Of a DNA stretch of 64,000 nucleotides, positions 60,672 to 64,000 are shown one piece after another. The stretch covers positions 62,001-126,000 of the forward strand of contig WGLY01000004.1 in NCBI GenBank assembly GCA_016125335.1, given 5' to 3'. Made by a program: the position numbers and the translations under genes. How positions within the stretch are numbered: position 1 is the first letter of the stretch; every line of letters begins with the position of its first letter. This DNA comes from Frankiales bacterium. GTDB taxonomy: Bacteria; Actinomycetota; Actinomycetes; S36-B12; CAIYMF01. The notes under the pieces were generated by a model. The model made no database searches. It was given only the letters and a program-made list of their open reading frames with translations, and was not told where the DNA came from.

Positions 60672-62342
60672 TCACGCCGTCTGGAGGTCCCGGCGGTGGA
60701 ACGCCACCGCGCCCAGCACGAGCAGCGCGACGCCGAGCGCGCACATGACCAGGCCGGCCGCCGCACCCCACGGCTGCACCGGCACCAGCGCGAGGTGCGT
60801 GAAGGGCGAGAGGTCCAGCAGCCACGACGGCCAGCTCAGGGCCGGGCCCAGCAGGGTGAGCAGGTAGGCCACGGGCAGCACCGTGGCCGGCACCGCGACG
60901 GTGGCGCGCGGCACCAGCCCGAAGGCTGCGACCCCCAGGCCGGCGGCGAGCAGCACGACGGGCGCGCCGTTGAGCGCGGCCGCCAGCGCGTCGGTCCAGG
61001 TGACCTCCTCGGACCCGGCGAGCACCGCGCCGAGCCAGGTGGCCGCGCCGGCCACGACGAGGAGCGCGATGCCGCCCACGAGCGCCAGGACCGCGTGCCC
61101 GGCGAGCCAGCGCAGCCGCGACACTGGCCGGGCCAGCACCGCGTCGAGGCGGCCGGCCTCCTCCTCCACCCGCGCCGCGCCCACGCGCCAGGCGACCTGG
61201 AGCACGATGGCGAGCAGCGAGAACGAGGTCATGACAGCCATGAAGCCGCGCACCGACAGCATGTCGCCGAAGCCGAACTGCTCGAGCAGGTTCCGGTACT
61301 GCTCGTCACCTTCGAGCCAGTCGACCATCGTGACCGTGAGGCCGCCGAACACCGCGGAGTACGCCGCGAGCAGCAGGGCCCAGGCCAGGAGCGTGCCGCG
61401 CGTCGTGCGCCACGCGAACGCCGTCGGGCCGGACAGTCCACGCAGCCGCGGTCGCGGCGCGGCGCGGTCCACCAGCAGTGCGGACCCGGCGTCGCGCCGG
61501 CCGCGGAGGACGACGGCCAGTGCGGCGAGCGACGCCCAGGCCACGGCGTAGGCCAGGATCGCCGCCGGAGCGGGTGAACCGAATGCGTGCAGCTCGTCGA
61601 GCCAGCCGAACGGCGTGAGCCACCGCAGCCACAGCCGTCCGTCGTCTGTTCCGACGACCATGCGCACGACCCATGCCAGGCCCACCAGGCCCAGGGCCAG
61701 CCCGGCTGCGCGCCGGCGCACGTCGAACACCTGCGAGGCCAGCGCGCCCACCGCGGTGAAGGTGACGCCGGTGCCCGCGATCACGAGCCCGAACAGCAGC
61801 GCCCCACTCCACTCCGACGACGCCGCGCCCAGCGTGACGCCGACGGCCGAGCCCAGCACGAGCGCCGCCGCCGAGGTGATCCCCAGCACGACGAGCATCG
61901 CGGAGGCAGGGCGCAGCGGGCCCGCCAGCAGCAGGTCGGCGCGGCCGGACTCCTCCTCGCCGCGCAGCAGCCGGGTGCTGGTCAGGGACCCCCAGATCGC
62001 CATGAGGAGCGTGAGCAGCCACCCGGCGTCCCACACCGTGAAGCCTGCCGCGGTGCCGATGTCGTAGGGGATGCCCTGCATCATGCGCACCGCGGGGTTG
62101 TCGGCGAACATCGCGAACTGCGTCGGGGAGACGCCGTCGGGATAGGCCGTGCGGAACGACGCGACCTCCACGACGACCCACACGACGACCATCGCGGCGA
62201 TCACGAGGGTGGAGCGCCGCACCTGCCGCACGCTGAGCGCGGCGACCGCGCGGCGTGGGTGCCCGCGCGGCTCGGGCGAGACCGGACGCTGCACGTGGGA
62301 GTGCGAGGCCACCGCGGTCGGCTGCTGCATCACGTGGCTCAT
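60672..62342 (-). CDS. ABC exporter permease (two-half, ~12 TM)
   Basis: 556 residues with about 12 hydrophobic segments in two similar halves, each beginning with a short cytosolic stretch (VRQVRRSTLVIAAMVVVWVVVE; RTTRGTLLAWALLLAAYSAVF) and containing ESGRADLLLAGPL / EAGRLDAVLARPV coupling-type loops. It fits the permease of an ABC-2-like exporter. ATG 62342 overlaps the ATPase stop (ATGA), so both are made together. The exported compound is unknown. It converges on the hydrolase gene with 4 bp between stops. Confidence 0.85.
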   Translation of the reverse strand: MSHVMQQPTAVASHSHVQRPVSPEPRGHPRRAVAALSVRQVRRSTLVIAAMVVVWVVVEVASFRTAYPDGVSPTQFAMFADNPAVRMMQGIPYDIGTAAGFTVWDAGWLLTLLMAIWGSLTSTRLLRGEEESGRADLLLAGPLRPASAMLVVLGITSAAALVLGSAVGVTLGAASSEWSGALLFGLVIAGTGVTFTAVGALASQVFDVRRRAAGLALGLVGLAWVVRMVVGTDDGRLWLRWLTPFGWLDELHAFGSPAPAAILAYAVAWASLAALAVVLRGRRDAGSALLVDRAAPRPRLRGLSGPTAFAWRTTRGTLLAWALLLAAYSAVFGGLTVTMVDWLEGDEQYRNLLEQFGFGDMLSVRGFMAVMTSFSLLAIVLQVAWRVGAARVEEEAGRLDAVLARPVSRLRWLAGHAVLALVGGIALLVVAGAATWLGAVLAGSEEVTWTDALAAALNGAPVVLLAAGLGVAAFGLVPRATVAVPATVLPVAYLLTLLGPALSWPSWLLDLSPFTHLALVPVQPWGAAAGLVMCALGVALLVLGAVAFHRRDLQTA

Positions 62343-63301
62343 GACGCGCTCCCCGGTCCCGGCTGCGCCCCCTGACCCGCGGTGCCGCCGTGGGCCGCGG
62401 CCACCGCGCGGCGCTGCGCCTCCGTGGTGTCGTAGTAGGTCAGGAAGATCTGCTCCAGGTTCGGCGGGTGGCTCTCGAGGCGCACGAGGTCCGCGTCGAG
62501 CAGACGGCGCAGCACCCCGGACGGCGGTCCGGCCACGGTGATGCGGATCCCGCCGGGCATCGGCTCCACGTCGGCCACCTCGGGCAGGTCGTCGAGCGCC
62601 GGCGCCTCGCCGGACACCGTCGCCTCGAAGATCGGCGTCGTCATCGCGCGCAGCTGCTCGAGCGTCGTCACCTCCGCGAGCACACCGGCGCGCAGGATCC
62701 CCACGCGCGAACAGAGGTCCTCCACCTCGTCGAGCAGGTGCGAGGAGAGGAACACCGTCTGCCCGGCCGCGGACGCCTCGCGCGCGAGCGACTGGAACTC
62801 GGCCTGCATGAGGGGGTCGAGGCCCACCGTCGGCTCGTCGAGCAGCAGCACGTCGGGCCGCGTCATGAACGCCGCCACGAGCGCGACCTTCTGCCGGTTC
62901 CCCTTGGAGTAGGAGCGGATCCGCCTGCTCGGGTCGAGGTCGAGCCGCTCGATCAGCTCGTCGCGCAAGTGGGTGTCGACCGCGCCGGACAGCTGCCCGA
63001 GCAGGTGCAGCGCCTCGCTGCCGGTCAGCTGCGGCCACAGGGACACGTCGCCGGGGACGTAGCCGACGCTGCGGTGCGCCCGCTCGACGTCGGCCACCGG
63101 CACGCCGTTGATCCACGCCTCGCCCGCGGTGGGCCGCAGCAGTCCGAGCAGAAGCCGGATGGTGGTGGACTTCCCCGCACCGTTGGGCCCGAGGAAGCCG
63201 AAGATCTCCCCTCGCTGCACGTCGAGGTCGAGCCGGTCCAGGGCGAGCACGTCGCCGAACCTCTTGGTGAGCCCCCGGGTGCGGATCGCGGTGCCGTCCA
63301 T
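62339..63301 (-). CDS. ABC transporter ATP-binding protein
   Basis: 320 residues. Walker A GPNGAGKST, signature YSKGNRQKVALVAAF, Walker B LLLDEPTVGLD and H-loop SSHLLDEVEDL are intact. The DrrA-like C-terminal extension (DUF4162-type, NLEQIFLTYY) is typical of export ATPases of antibiotics or lipids in actinobacteria. It pairs with the downstream permease. GGGGAGGGG precedes ATG 63301. Confidence 0.92.
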   Translation of the reverse strand: MDGTAIRTRGLTKRFGDVLALDRLDLDVQRGEIFGFLGPNGAGKSTTIRLLLGLLRPTAGEAWINGVPVADVERAHRSVGYVPGDVSLWPQLTGSEALHLLGQLSGAVDTHLRDELIERLDLDPSRRIRSYSKGNRQKVALVAAFMTRPDVLLLDEPTVGLDPLMQAEFQSLAREASAAGQTVFLSSHLLDEVEDLCSRVGILRAGVLAEVTTLEQLRAMTTPIFEATVSGEAPALDDLPEVADVEPMPGGIRITVAGPPSGVLRRLLDADLVRLESHPPNLEQIFLTYYDTTEAQRRAVAAAHGGTAGQGAQPGPGSAS

Positions 63302-63353
63302 GGCCCCTCCCCACGGGCGGCGGCGAGGGTCCCCGGCACCGCCCTCGCTCTTG

Positions 63354-63359
63354 AGGCTA
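63354..63359 (-). promoter_or_regulatory. -10 element of the ABC exporter operon
   Basis: TAGCCT on the minus strand, about 52 nt before ATG 63301; it leaves a 5' leader with an RBS. Confidence 0.35.
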
Positions 63360-63406
63360 GGCAGCGGCGGATGGTGAGTCCACGCGACGGACGCGGACCG
63401 TCCAGG

Positions 63407-64000
63407 TCACGAGCCCAGCTCCGCCAGCGAGTCGACGACGGCCGCGAGCAGAGGTGCGGCGTCGGGCAGCACGGCGGAGTCGACAGTCACGGCGAGGGAG
63501 GCGCGGCCGGCGTACGACATCAGGGCGCTCGTGACGCGCACGTCCAGCGCGAGCGGTGTGCACGGCACCACCTCGAGGACGCGGCACCCGCACAGCGACA
63601 GGGGTTCCACCGGCCCGCGGACGTCGGACGCAGCGAGGTTCACGCGCGCCTGGCCGCGCCGCACGTAGGAGCGCGCAGCGCGGCGCAGCACGGGCGCGGG
63701 CACCGCGTCGGCCGCCCGCACGAGCGCCTCCGTCGCCAGCGCGACGCCGTCGGCCTTCGCCCGGCGGGTCTGCGCCGCGACGTCGGCGAGCCGCTCGCGC
63801 GCGGTGCCGAGGTGCACCGGCAGCTCGACGAAGATCGCGGCGTCGAGGTTGCCCTGCCGCGCGTCCGCTCCCCCGCCGTGCAGCGAGACGGGCACGATCA
63901 CCCGCACGCGGGTGGCGGGAGCGAGCAGGGAGCGCTCGCGCAGCACCGAGCGCAGCCCGCCCGCCAGCGCGGCGAGGTAGACGTCGTTGACGGTGCACCC
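63407..64000 (-). CDS. Wax ester synthase/diacylglycerol acyltransferase (WS/DGAT), C-terminal part
   Basis: The frame is open to the window end, so the N-terminal half with the HHxxxDG motif is outside. The visible 197 residues start with GCTVNDVYLAALAGGLR and include the C-terminal DUF1298 part (VPVSLHGGGADARQGNLDAAIFVELPV, ASDVRGPVEPLSLCGCRV, YAGRASLAVTVDS). These enzymes make triacylglycerol or wax esters in actinomycetes. Copy-specific function cannot be told. Confidence 0.85.
   Translation of the reverse strand, partial: GCTVNDVYLAALAGGLRSVLRERSLLAPATRVRVIVPVSLHGGGADARQGNLDAAIFVELPVHLGTARERLADVAAQTRRAKADGVALATEALVRAADAVPAPVLRRAARSYVRRGQARVNLAASDVRGPVEPLSLCGCRVLEVVPCTPLALDVRVTSALMSYAGRASLAVTVDSAVLPDAAPLLAAVVDSLAELGS

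Noticed and set aside
1-64000. tRNA, rRNA, CRISPR arrays, insertion sequences, phage or integrase genes
   Set aside because: None found; no transposase-like proteins, no regularly spaced repeats and no recognisable tRNA cloverleaf were noticed.

Overview
The window is about 64 kb of very GC-rich DNA (strong G/C bias at third codon positions, many GTG starts, dense GTGA/ATGA stop-start overlaps). The gene content is that of a free-living, aerobic actinomycete: SepH, separate ParC and ParE topoisomerase IV subunits, a DUF7455 zinc-finger protein, a short-chain isoprenyl synthase, FprA-type ferredoxin reductase, F420-type luciferase-like oxidoreductases, an AfsR/SARP regulator and a WS/DGAT acyltransferase. 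The genus cannot be fixed by eye. Several genes have a TAnnnT -10 element 6-7 nt before the start codon, the usual geometry of actinobacterial leaderless promoters.

Layout. 1-16.4 kb is mostly core: the sepH 3' end, sulfurtransferase, thymidine kinase, a secreted propeller protein, DUF5998 and an MFS transporter, a GNAT/acyl-CoA synthetase fusion diverging from psuG-pfkB, then parC, a sucrase/ferredoxin-like protein, carbonic anhydrase and isoprenyl transferase. 16.4-34.7 kb is an aromatic-catabolism island. 34.7-41.5 kb returns to core (parE, DUF7455, a membrane protein, formate-THF ligase, polysaccharide deacetylase). 41.5-51.2 kb is accessory: an SDR, a secreted phosphoesterase behind a possible PHO box, a truncated globin, an MFS-cNMP fusion, SRPBCC, DUF6328, DUF4242 and hemerythrin proteins, and two luciferase-like genes, one of them decayed. 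51.2-64 kb holds an SDR, a 1470-residue SARP-NTPase-propeller regulator divergent from a small repeat membrane protein, an oxidoreductase/hydrolase operon, an ABC exporter and a partial WS/DGAT acyltransferase.

The island is the main point of interest. Two divergent leaderless promoters about 60 bp apart flank nested inverted repeats (26759-26795), a likely operator for the IclR regulator encoded next door. Rightward lie an unknown 234-residue protein, IclR, a complete lower meta-cleavage pathway (hydratase, acylating acetaldehyde dehydrogenase, aldolase, decarboxylase, tautomerase, semialdehyde dehydrogenase), a Rieske ferredoxin and a HAD protein. Leftward lie two extradiol dioxygenases, a histidine-phosphatase-family protein, the two halves of a split PEP-synthase-like enzyme (ATP-grasp half and phosphohistidine half, as in phenylphosphate synthase and the 4-cresol-phosphorylating CreHI), a Rieske oxygenase alpha subunit, a small zinc-ribbon protein, a third hydratase-family protein and a second HAD protein, followed by a ferredoxin-NADP reductase. 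My inference is a phosphorylation-primed aerobic route: a phenol is phosphorylated, the aryl phosphate is oxidised by a Rieske oxygenase, a phosphatase removes the phosphate, and the catechol enters meta cleavage. I do not know this exact combination as a described pathway.
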